This document shows, one piece after another, positions 52,107 through 61,188 of a stretch of DNA of 64,000 bases. Below the pieces are notes generated by a model. The model had not been told where the DNA came from and searched no databases. It was given only the letters and a program-made list of their open reading frames with translations. Positions within the stretch are counted from its first letter, which is position 1; every line of letters starts with the position of its first letter. Origin of the DNA: Antonospora locustae (Eukaryota; Microsporidia); contig CM017453.1 of the NCBI GenBank assembly GCA_007674295.1, positions 119,676 to 183,675 of the forward strand, read 5' to 3'. A program made the position numbers and the translations under genes.

Positions 52107-53000
52107 ATGTATCTGCAGAGGACGGTCTGCGTGGGAATGGATGTGCTGAGATGGCTGTGCACACAGGGCAGCAGGACGCATTCTTGTGGACAACAATGGA
52201 GACATTGTCAATGAGAAAGCGTACGGATTCGACGTGTGTGTTCAGTGGGACAGAAAGGCGTTTGGCAGGGTATCCGAGATGATTAGAAGGGAGCAGGGCC
52301 ACGTGAGTGCCAAGGAGGTAGTGAAGATTCTGAGAGCCATGGCCAGTATGAGCAGAGACATGCACGATACGAGAGGAGGAGTGGAGGTTCAGTGGGACAG
52401 AGAGGTGTTTGAGAGGGCAGTTGAGATGCTTGGAGAAGAGCAGAGCAACGTTGGTGCCGAAAAGGCGAAGGCGATTCTGTATGCAATGGCATACCAGAGC
52501 ACAGGGAAAGTCGACATGCTGTGTGTCTGTAACTATATGAAAACGATGACAAACTGGGGAGGGAGAGCCATGAGATCTTTGAGAAGACATACAACATACT
52601 GGTTGGAAGAGAGCAGGAGGAGGTGAATGCAGACGACATGGCGGACATTCTGCGTCTGATGGAGCATCTGAAGATACAAAAGGAGTGGAAAGAAGCGTGC
52701 AGTGGCAGGCTGGCAGAAAAGACAAAGGAAGACCACAAAGAGGGAGCGATAGAAAACACAGAAATGCACAGAGAAAAAGTGGAGGTGAGGGGCATAAAGC
52801 CAGAAAGCTTCTCGTTGTACATGCAGCACCATCTGAGGCTGTATGCAGAGGAGCACGGAATGCGTTTGACAGCGGATGGGGAGAGAAAGACAATAGATCT
52901 TAGGCGCAGTAACAGCAAGAAAGAGAAGAGAGAACAGAACAGAAGACTGGGAGCAGAGAGTGGAGGTGGGCGACGAGTACAGAGGACAGACAGCTCTGGA
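52107..53000 (+). pseudogene. Decayed B-family gene (B2), 3-prime truncated
   Basis: It starts like B1 (CAGCCCATGTATCTGCAGAG) about 280 bases after the A3 remnant, the same A-then-B order and spacing as A2-B1. After about 35 codons it breaks. A second segment (52186-52626) matches B1 (N-E-K-A-Y-G-F-D-V-C-V-Q-W-D-R, R-A-V-E-M-L-G, A-M-A-Y-Q-S-T-G-K) in another frame, and a third (from 52623: N-A-D-D-M-A-D-I-L, H-L-R-L-Y-A-E-E-H-G-M) returns to the first. Similarity fades after the region corresponding to L-D-L-R-R-S. The LRR half is absent. Confidence 0.8.
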
Positions 53001-53332
53001 TGTCTCAGCGACGTTGTGGGCTGCTCAGAGCATGTGCATGAAGCACATTGCTCTTGCTGCAGAACACTTTCCGCTGACAAAGAGATGCTTGGAGGAGGTC
53101 TTTCTGCGCAGTAGAGCATCTCCACAACATGCCCGGTGCAGCGCATGTCGCGCAGTGTCTTGCTGCGCAGGACAGGTTCTTCTTCTATCTTGCCGTGTGC
53201 TGCGAGAATGCGCAGCTCTCTGTGCATGCAAAAACACGCGCTTCTGCACCTGGGACAGCGACACTCTCACCCGTGCCCGGCGGTTGGCGAGTGAGTGCAT
53301 GCAGCGAGCCGCAGCCGCGAGACAGTTTAGAT

Positions 53333-53834
53333 TCTTTCCAGTCGGATAACTTTAATAAAGCTGCTGCTCCAGCCAACACACGAGCGTCTCTGTGCTCAAT
53401 TTGCTCAGACAGCAGCTGCTGCTCTTGCATACGTGACAAGGCTTGCGTTCATTCTGTTGCCCGTTCCAAGAAGCCTCTCGACAAGTGTGGCACATCATCT
53501 CGTGCCTCAGGCTCCTCTCCGTGCTGCCTGCCATTTTCTCCTGCACGCCGCTGAGAATGCCCGCGACCAGCAGCCTGTCAACANTCTTTCCAGTCGGATA
53601 ACTTTAATAAAGCTGCTGCTCCAGCCAACACACGAGCGTCTCTGTGCTCAATTTGCTCAGACAGCAGCTGCTGCTCTTGCATACGTGACAAGGCTTGCGT
53701 TCATTCTGTTGCCCGTTCCAAGAAGCCTCTCGACAAGTGTGCACATCATCTCGTGCCTCAGGCTCCTCTCCGTGCTGCCTGCCATTTTCTCCTGCACGCC
53801 GCTGAGAATGCCCGCGACCAGCAGCCTGTCAACA
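53333..53834. repeat. 250-base direct duplication around a single N (assembly join)
   Basis: Bases 53333-53583 and 53585-53834 are the same sequence apart from one extra G (GTGTGGCACATC versus GTGTGCACATC), separated by N at 53584. This is the signature of two overlapping contig ends joined without merging. The true genome probably has one copy. It contains the 3-prime end of the VWA gene. Confidence 0.85.
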
Positions 53835-56107
53835 CCGTGTGCGGCGAGGAGGTCTGCAAGCTCGCTCGCAAGCGTGTTGGGGCTCTTACTCGTGTTTGCG
53901 TCAAAGACGCGTAGAAGACGCGGAAGAAGGCCGCAGGCCTCCCTCTCGCCCAGCAGGGCCTTTCCGCACACAGTGTCGTCGCCATCTGGGCCTTCTGAGA
54001 AGTCTATCTGTGCAGTGCGTGAAGACACGCTGTCGGTTTGAATTCCGTCAGCAAAGTCGCATCCATGCAAAAACGCCGCCGTTGCAAAGTGCTGGTCCTT
54101 CTGCTCTCCAGAGCAGTTGTTGATGTACTGCTCGATGATCGGCTCGATGTCTCTTTGCACCCAGTCGTCTCTGTCCTCGAGCCTGTCTCCAAGCACCAGT
54201 GCCGTGTCTGGTGTCAGCAGGCGGTGCCTCATTGCGAAGTGAACCTGGTTCTTGTACTTCTCCCAGAAGACGTCGTCACTTGCAATCGCCTTCTCCACGT
54301 CGCCGATCCCCAGCCTGCACGTCTCCCGCATTCCCGCCAGGTCCGTGTGACTCCGGACTCTCTTGTCGTACTCCTCGTACAGCTCGAGGCGGAACTCCCG
54401 GTCGACGCTGTGTGCAAACTCCCTTCGGAAGGCCTCTGCATCCTTCATGCTACTCACTTCGATCTCTCTTCTGCTGACTCTGTGCCTTTCGTCGTTGATT
54501 ATGAACTCAAAGTACTCTGGTATGTCTCCCCGCAGGACAAGGTAGATCACGTACCTTTCGTTGGTGAAGAGCGTTGGCATGTGCTTTCTTGATGGCACCT
54601 GCACAATCTTGTTTTTCACATCCAGGCATCCCATGTGGACGAAGCGCGTTATGCTTTCGTGCACGTAGTTATGAACGCCGAAGTTGTACAGAGACTCCGT
54701 GCCTCCTGTCTTCTCCAGCATCGAGCTGAGACACGATCCTACGTCGCATGCATCACGAATGAAGTCATGTGTGCCCCTGCCCGCACGCGCAACCTCCATG
54801 ACTGTGTCGTACGACACACCATTGCCTATGCCTATCGCAAAAAACCGCGTGCCCTTCGCTGCCTCGCGCTGTACAAGGCTGGTGATTTCCCGCAGATTGC
54901 TGTCGCCTCCGTCCGTCAGCAAAATGATGTTTCTCCTGATGCTGCCGTCCTCTGCAGCAGGTTTCAGATCAACAGCCCTCTGCAGCCCCGCGACAATGCA
55001 TGTGCCGCCCCTTGGGCCTGCCTTCTCTCTGACCCATTCCTTCTTGTCCAGAAGCCCCTGCTCGCTGGTCAGCCTCTCACTGCACCCCCTGAACAGAACG
55101 TCGCTCTCGCAACACTCGTGGTCAAAGAACACCACGTTTACGTGTATGTTGAGGTCGCATACCGTGCTCATAAACACCTCGATCGCCTCCGACACCAGCT
55201 TGTGTGGCACAGTGCCGCCGCACTTCCATCCCATCGACCCCGACTTGTCAACAACAAGGATGATTTCCCGGCTGCACAGAACTGCCCTGCGAAGCACCTC
55301 CATCTTGGGAACAATCGTCAGCTCCACGACGTTGTGGTTGTCAATCTCAAAGTGCCTTGCAGAGACTCGCTCCTCTCTCTCCATCCTCATTCTAAAGACG
55401 ATGTCCTCATCGCGCTTCGACTCTGCGATGGTGTACACCCTGTTTTTGACGTCGTGGTCGTCGTTGCACTCGATGCTCCACCCGCGCACGCCCGAGAAGT
55501 CGATCTCAAAGCGGAAGGTGGCCTCGTCGTCAGAACGCACAAAGCTTGCCTCGCTGCGCAGCACCGTGTCTCCGTATTTGAAGTACGCCTTGCGGGGAAA
55601 CACATAGAGACGCTCCGAGGGGCGGTGCATGTGGTGTATGACCTCTGCCTTCTGCTGCCACCAGATGCGAACACCGATCTCGCTGACTTTTACCCTCTTC
55701 GAGACCTTCATTCGAAAGTATACAAGATCGCCTATCTTCACAACCTCTGCAATCGTCTCTGTGTCCAGCGCGTTTGCGTACATTTCGTCACCGCGAAACC
55801 TTGTGTACACGTCTGACCGGTAGGTCTTTCCGTCCAGCGCCACCTCGCACTTCTCCACATTTGCAGAGGGCGGCAGAGGCCCGAGAAACTGGAGCTCGCG
55901 AAAGGGCTTGTCCTCAAGCACTCTGTACTTGAGCACCACCTCCTCGTTGAAGAACGCACCTAATGCCTTTGACCTCACGTCACAGGACATGTACTCGGCC
56001 ATTCTGTATCCATCCTCACCCACATGCTTGACCTCCAGCACAGGTTGCACTGTGCCCAGCGCGACTGCCGGGCACACGAATACAGCCATTCCAAGAAAAA
56101 CATTCAT
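53657..56107 (-). CDS. Secreted von Willebrand factor A (VWA)-domain protein
   Basis: 816 residues from the ATG at 56107, which has ACCC directly upstream and begins a signal peptide (M-N-V-F-L-G-M-A-V-F-V-C-P-A-V-A-L-G). Two in-frame upstream extensions exist, one with an ATG at 56131. Residues about 20-250 are strand-rich and may be a VIT-like domain, as in inter-alpha-trypsin inhibitor heavy chains. The VWA domain starts near 280 with the metal site D-K-S-G-S (Asp287, Ser289, Ser291), G-G-T near 370 and L-L-T-D-G-G near 400. The metal-binding set looks complete, so it could bind a ligand through a divalent ion. The C-terminal 300 residues are helical and unrecognised. The 3-prime end lies beside an assembly join, so the last residues should be verified. 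Confidence 0.85.
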   Translation of the reverse strand: MNVFLGMAVFVCPAVALGTVQPVLEVKHVGEDGYRMAEYMSCDVRSKALGAFFNEEVVLKYRVLEDKPFRELQFLGPLPPSANVEKCEVALDGKTYRSDVYTRFRGDEMYANALDTETIAEVVKIGDLVYFRMKVSKRVKVSEIGVRIWWQQKAEVIHHMHRPSERLYVFPRKAYFKYGDTVLRSEASFVRSDDEATFRFEIDFSGVRGWSIECNDDHDVKNRVYTIAESKRDEDIVFRMRMEREERVSARHFEIDNHNVVELTIVPKMEVLRRAVLCSREIILVVDKSGSMGWKCGGTVPHKLVSEAIEVFMSTVCDLNIHVNVVFFDHECCESDVLFRGCSERLTSEQGLLDKKEWVREKAGPRGGTCIVAGLQRAVDLKPAAEDGSIRRNIILLTDGGDSNLREITSLVQREAAKGTRFFAIGIGNGVSYDTVMEVARAGRGTHDFIRDACDVGSCLSSMLEKTGGTESLYNFGVHNYVHESITRFVHMGCLDVKNKIVQVPSRKHMPTLFTNERYVIYLVLRGDIPEYFEFIINDERHRVSRREIEVSSMKDAEAFRREFAHSVDREFRLELYEEYDKRVRSHTDLAGMRETCRLGIGDVEKAIASDDVFWEKYKNQVHFAMRHRLLTPDTALVLGDRLEDRDDWVQRDIEPIIEQYINNCSGEQKDQHFATAAFLHGCDFADGIQTDSVSSRTAQIDFSEGPDGDDTVCGKALLGEREACGLLPRLLRVFDANTSKSPNTLASELADLLAAHGVDRLLVAGILSGVQEKMAGSTERSLRHEMMCTLVERLLGTGNRMNASLVTYARAAAAV

Positions 56108-56499
56108 GGGTTCTTGCGCTCTGCAGTACATAAATGGCAAATTGTGATCTTGATGTATGTCATTCCTCAAACTTGCAAGCACCAGCTACAGGCGATGCAC
56201 CGTTTAGACACGCATTCAGCGAAGAAACAAAGACCGCACTGTACAACCCAAAAGGCAGACACCGCACATAGCCCACGGGTGTGTGTCTGCTCTGCACAGA
56301 CATCTCTGTGAGGGCGATCTTCGCTGCATTTGCCTGTGACAGCTGGTGTCTTGGTGGAAATACAGAGCTGGAGTGCCTGGAGTAAGTCGCAGCTTGCGTG
56401 TCTCCATCGCACATGCGAGCAGCAGAGCCACGAGACTGATTGAAAGACAGGGGCACGAGGCAGTGTCCGAGGCGATGCACAAAAGAAGAGACGAGACAT
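56108..56499. other. Spacer upstream of the VWA gene
   Basis: About 390 bases without a supported gene. It should contain the VWA promoter on the minus strand (ACCC next to the ATG) and the left edge of the decayed B-family fragment. Confidence 0.4.
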
Positions 56500-57865
56500 G
56501 TTGTCACCACTAAGCAAGGGAGACTGGAGGACAGACGAGTGAATGAGGGGCATGAGAGGCAGAAGATAGGATACTGTAGCATAGAAGCAGGAACAATTGC
56601 ACAGCACAGCATGTGGCGTGGAGGGAAAGAAAAGCATGAGAGGCAGAAGATAGGATACTGTAGCATAGAAGCAGGAACAATTGCACAGCACAGCATGTGG
56701 CGTGGAGGGAAAGAAAAGCATGAGAGGCAGAAGATAGGATACTGTAGCATAGAAGCAGGAACAATTGCACAGCACAGCATGTGGCGTGGAGGGAAAGAAA
56801 AGCATGAGAGGCAGAAGATAGGATACTGTAGCATAGAAGCAGGAACAATTGCACAGCACAGCATGTGGCGTGGAGGGAAAGAAAAGCATGAGAGGCAGAA
56901 GATAGGATACTGTAGCATAGAAGCAGGAACAATTGCACAGCACAGCATGTGGCGTGGAGGGAAAGAAAAGCATGAGAGGCAGAAGCAACCTTGTGGATCT
57001 GAATGTCACAAAACCAGTGCAACAGCTGAGACAGTGGGACAAATGACAAGGCTTGAGGCTGATCATGAGTGGTTGTGACACACAAGCAGGAGCGATCGCA
57101 CAGCAAATGCAAAAGCTGAATTTCGTAGAGCTGGATGTGTCGTGGAACAGAAGCCAGAGCGAAGAAGACTGGAAGACAGAGGGAGGGATGACAAGGCTTG
57201 CAATACTGATCATGAGAAATTGTGAGATGCAAGCAGGAGTGATTGCACGACATATGAAGAAGCTGAATGACACATGTAACAGAAGCCTGTGCGACGAAGA
57301 CTGGGTAGAAATGGAAGAGATGGCAGGGCTTAAGACGCTGAACATAAGTTGTTGTGGCATACAAGCAGGAACGATCGCGCAGCACATGCAGAGTCTGAAT
57401 CTCGTAGAACTGAATGACACATGTAACAGAAGCCTGTGCGACGAAGACTGGGTAGAAATGGAAGAGATGGCAGGTCTTGAGAGACTGAACATAAGTCATT
57501 GTGACTTAGAACCAGAGGCAATCGCACAGCACATGCAGAGTCTGAATCTCGTAGAACTGAATGTCTCGTGTAATTATCTAAGAAACAAGGACTGGAAGAC
57601 AGTAGGAGAGATGACAAGGCTTGAGACACTGGACATAAGTGATTGTAATTTACAAACAGGAACGATCGCAAAGTACATGCAGAAGCTAAATCTTGTAGAG
57701 CTGGATTTCTCGTGTAATTATCTAAGAAACAAGGACTGGAAGACAGTGGGAGAAAAGACAAGGCTTGAGACACTGGACATAAGTGATTGTCAAATAGACG
57801 AAAATCTGCTTTATGGATATCTTTATGAAAGACTCGGACACTGCATAGAAGAGATGGATCTATAG
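56500..57865 (+). pseudogene. B-family LRR fragment with frame breaks (B3)
   Basis: Only the LRR half of a B gene is present. From about 56500 the text D-W-x-T, then Y-C-S-I-E-A-G-T-I-A-Q-H can be recovered across frame changes, and this piece is repeated five times by the 84-base array. From 57065 a clean frame of some 265 codons continues with LRR pairs (N-I-S-H-C-D-L-E-P-E-A-I-A-Q-H-M-Q-S-L-N-L-V-E-L-N) to a stop after E-E-M-D-L. A one-base loss at 57053 separates the two frames (compare R-L-E-R-L-N-I-S in B1 with R-L-E-A-D-H-E). No credible start remains. The 3-prime flank matches that of B1, including the AATAAA. Confidence 0.75.
56551..56985 (+). repeat. 84-base tandem repeat, five full copies
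   Basis: Units begin at 56551, 56635, 56719, 56803 and 56887, with a partial sixth at 56971 (CATGAGAGGCAGAAG). The five full copies look identical. The unit derives from one decayed B-family LRR (Y-C-S-I-E-A-G-T-I-A-Q-H in the plus frame). As 84 is a multiple of three, all frames without a stop in the unit stay open, giving spurious long frames on the minus strand. Confidence 0.95.
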
Positions 57866-58754
57866 TGAAGAAAAAACTACAGACGAAATACATGATGCCA
57901 GAACGGCCGGCCGAAAAGACACTGTGCTGGCCATGTACAGCCAAGTGTCTCTGCACTTTGGTAACAGCCAGCGAGGAGACAGGTGTGTCCAAGAGCAGCA
58001 AGCACGGATGCGCAGGACCAAATGGCAGCAAGAGCAGCACATCTAAATAAATTTTCACAACGGGCCACAGTCCTTTTCGCGAGGCATTGTCCAGTCAACT
58101 GTCAGTGTTCTTCAATTCGTCCGGAGGAAGTCTGGCAAAGATGCGAGGATGGAAGCCATGTCAGATGACTGATCTGGACAACGAGCAAGTCGCGCGATCC
58201 AGCACAAAAGAAGAAAACCTGTTTAGACGTGCACACCAAAGCAGGAGTCACGAGAACAGGAGATGACTGGAGAGAGCACAAAAAGAAGGTCGCGCAAACA
58301 CGACAAGATCGAGAGGTGGACAGAAATGCAATGACATGCATTTATGAGAGTTGTCAAAAAAGGAGCACATAGCACGCAACAAGTGAAACGTATTCCAGGA
58401 ATAGCACAACATAGAGAGGTATGCTGTTGATTTCCCTGGAATGATAGCATTCCAGTTCAAGCCGTTGGATGCGTCCTTGCACGTTCCACCATGCAGCCAA
58501 AGAGCTCGGAACACCACACCAGTTTTTCAGCGTACCACCAGATGGAGCCGGTGCAGTTGAGGGGTTTTCGGGAAGTTTTCAGCTGGCAAGGTCAAGACAT
58601 CAGCTCTTTGAGGACAGACACACGTTGTACACGGTCTAGACTGCAGCATATGCAGAGTACACGGTAGAGACACGAGCAGCGACACGTTGCAACAGCACCA
58701 TAACATTTCCAAATTAGGAAACATTCACAATGCATCATTCACAATGCATCTCAA
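57866..58754. other. 3-prime flank of B3 and spacer
   Basis: The first about 190 bases correspond to the B1 3-prime flank (shared GAAGACACTGTG, GGAGACAGG, GCAGCGAGAGCAG-like words and a closing AATAAA). Beyond 58060 no gene is supported on either strand. The right end (from about 58670, ACGTTGCAACAGCACCATAA) begins to match the far upstream flank of A1. Confidence 0.5.
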
Positions 58755-58915
58755 GATTGCAGCCCACACTGTGCCGTTGCACTAGAGTTCGCGGTGGTTT
58801 GTTTTTCGACACCAGAGGACTTTCTTTTCCTTGACACAAGACAGCGGACCTGTAATCAGATGTCAATTCTATACGTTTCTGTCATGACAAGTAATCAAGA
58901 GAACGAAGCAGACCC
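58755..58915 (+). promoter_or_regulatory. Conserved promoter/5-prime flank of LRR gene A2
   Basis: Nearly identical to the 160 bases upstream of A1, with a handful of substitutions, ending AACGAAGCAGACCC directly before the ATG. The preceding bases carry a short local duplication (CATTCACAATGCATC twice). Confidence 0.6.
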
Positions 58916-60923
58916 ATGATCAGAAATGCAGCATGTGTTGCACTTGCACTGGTGCAAATGCTTGAAGTGGCAGGAACGAGTCTTAACTACAGAGAAAGAT
59001 GGCTTCGAGAGATACCAAGAGAGGTGTTTGAAGCCAAGGACTTGGAGGAGCTTGATCTCAGTGGCAACTGGCTGACAGAACTTCCAGAAGAAATAGGACG
59101 TCTGAAAAGACTGAAAGTGCTTGGTCTTGGTGGCAACTGGCTGAAAGCACTTCCCGAAAGCATTGGAGATCTGTCGATGCTGAAAGACCTTCTTCTTCAT
59201 AACAACCAGCTTACAGCACTTCCAGAGACAATAGGACAGATGTCACAGCTGCAAGTGCTTGATATTAGTGATAACGAACTGACAGCACTTCCCGAGGCAA
59301 TAGGACGTCTGGAGAGGCTGCAGAAGCTTTGTCTTACTAGCAACCGGCTGACAGCACTTCCAGAGACAATAGGACGTCTGGAGAGGCTACAAATGCTTGA
59401 TCTTAGTGGCAACCAGCTGACAACACTTCCAGAGGCAATAGGACGTCTGGAGAGGCTGCAGAAGCTTTATCTTGATTACAACCAGCTGACAGCACTTCCA
59501 GAGGCAATAGGACGTCTGGAGATGCTGCAGGAGCTTTGTCTTGATAACAATCAGCTGACAGTATTTCCGGAGGCAATAGGACGTCTGGAGAGGCTGCAAA
59601 TACTTAGTCTTACTAGCAACCAGCTGACAACACTTCCCGAGACAATAGGACGTCTGGAGATGCTGCAGGAACTTTGTCTTAATAGCAACCGGCTGACAGC
59701 ACTTCCAGAGTCAATAGGATGTCTGGAGATGCTGCAGGAGCTTTGTCTTGATAACAACCAGCTGACAGCACTTCCAGTGACAATAGGACGTCTGGAAAGG
59801 CTGCAAATGTTTTACCTTAGGTATAATCAACTCACTTCGCTCCCGCACACAATGGCTGGTCTTCCAAGAATCACGATGCTCGATCTCGGAAACAACCCCT
59901 TGTAGAGCGCGGTGAGGGCGATACTCTTGGGTGGCGGGATCTTCGTGAGCGGCTCGGAGACAAGTCCTTCTCTCTCAGAACGAACTTGCAGGCCCAGTCA
60001 CGGTGATCAACGAGGACGACGTGTACAGAAGACTCAGAGAGGACACTCTCCACTGGAACATAGAGAGACTCCGGCACATCGTCGTCGACAGCGTCACACC
60101 CCCCACACTCAGTGCACACGACCTTCTTGCCATCTGGACACAAAGACTAGCCGAACACGCACCGCCCACCACCGACGGAAGAGACATGGCAAGCTACATC
60201 AAGACCGTCTACGGCATAGACAAAAATGCATTTAAAGGATGGAAAATGTATACAAAGTCGCTTGCAGAAACACAGGCCCTGCTCGAGGCAGTGCTGGTCA
60301 GGCTGAGAGACTGCACAGAGAATGCACGGGCGTATGTGCCCGAGTTGTGCGAGGCCCTGCGGTGGTGTCCTGACAGGCAGAAGGCGTGTCTTGCCATGGT
60401 GCATCGAGCACTGTACGGGGGAGAGGACAGGGGCACGTTTGAGTCATTTGTGGAGCAGAGGGTGGGAGAGCTGAAGAGCATTGTTCTGGACGTTGTGGTG
60501 ATGCCGGGACAGGCCACACAGAATGTGCACGTGCTAAACACGTGGCGACACATACTACGAGACAGGCTGGGCATACGCACGGAGTATGAGTCGCGAATGG
60601 GCACGTTCAATCAGGACATTTACGGGGGCAGTGTAGGTAATGTGCTGGATGTGTTTTACAGAAAGTTCACGCCGTTGTACGTGATACGGAAGCTGGCCGA
60701 GGAGATCAACGAGAGCGAGAAATGGCTGGTGGAGGCAGGGGCGTATCTGAGCGGAAGGCTAGGCGACGAGGAGTATGCAAGAAGGGTGTTTGAGTATGCG
60801 GAAGAGGAAGACATCGAGTACATGAACCCAAAGAGAATCAGCGAGAAGGGCGTCGAGGACATTCTGGTGGACATGGGCATTCTGGTGCGGGGGAGAAAGA
60901 GAGAAGAGGAGAGCACGGAATAA
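58916..60923 (+). pseudogene. Secreted LRR protein A2 with two single-base frame breaks
   Basis: Second copy of A1. Part one (58916-59905) encodes the signal peptide and about 12 LRRs and stops after L-D-L-G-N-N-P-L. Compared with A1 one C is missing just before the stop (A1 AACAATCCCCTTG, here AACAACCCCTTG). A second base is missing near 59967 (A1 GACAATGTCC, here GACAAGTCC). Part two continues in a new frame from about 60003 to 60923 and is almost identical to the A1 C-terminal module, including C-P-D-R at 60366-60377. Restored length would be about 670 residues with half the LRRs of A1. Either a young pseudogene or two sequencing errors; strong conservation of part two favours checking the reads. 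A LRR-only product of 329 residues is also possible. Confidence 0.8.
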
Positions 60924-61188
60924 GCGGAGGTCAAGAGACGGTTAGGAACAGAGACCAGCAGGGAGGGTAGGCATACGAGAAAGAAGGAAGCACAAGAACA
61001 CAGTGCGACATGGAGACGAAGAAATAAAGGACTTTCTACATCCGTCACATTCGAGCGCGAGTCTCCACACGCCCTGTCAACCTGCGTCCAAAGAGAGACA
61101 GACATCTAGGTGCATCATCGAGTATGTGGAAGTAAATGCACACAACTACAGCACTTTCACCACATTTACAGACGACCAAAAACAGCCC

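Noticed and set aside
51192..53227. Minus-strand frames of about 300 codons opposite the A3 and B2 remnants
   Set aside because: The plus-strand text matches A1 and B1 position by position; the minus frames are the complement of a purine-rich coding strand.
54635..55816. 393- and 307-codon plus-strand frames inside the VWA gene
   Set aside because: They are antisense shadows of a gene with high third-position G/C. The minus strand carries the metal-site motifs and the signal peptide.
56160..57499. Long minus-strand frames (262-441 codons) over the 84-base array and B3
   Set aside because: They arise from tandem repetition with a period divisible by three and lack domains. The plus strand matches B-family LRRs.
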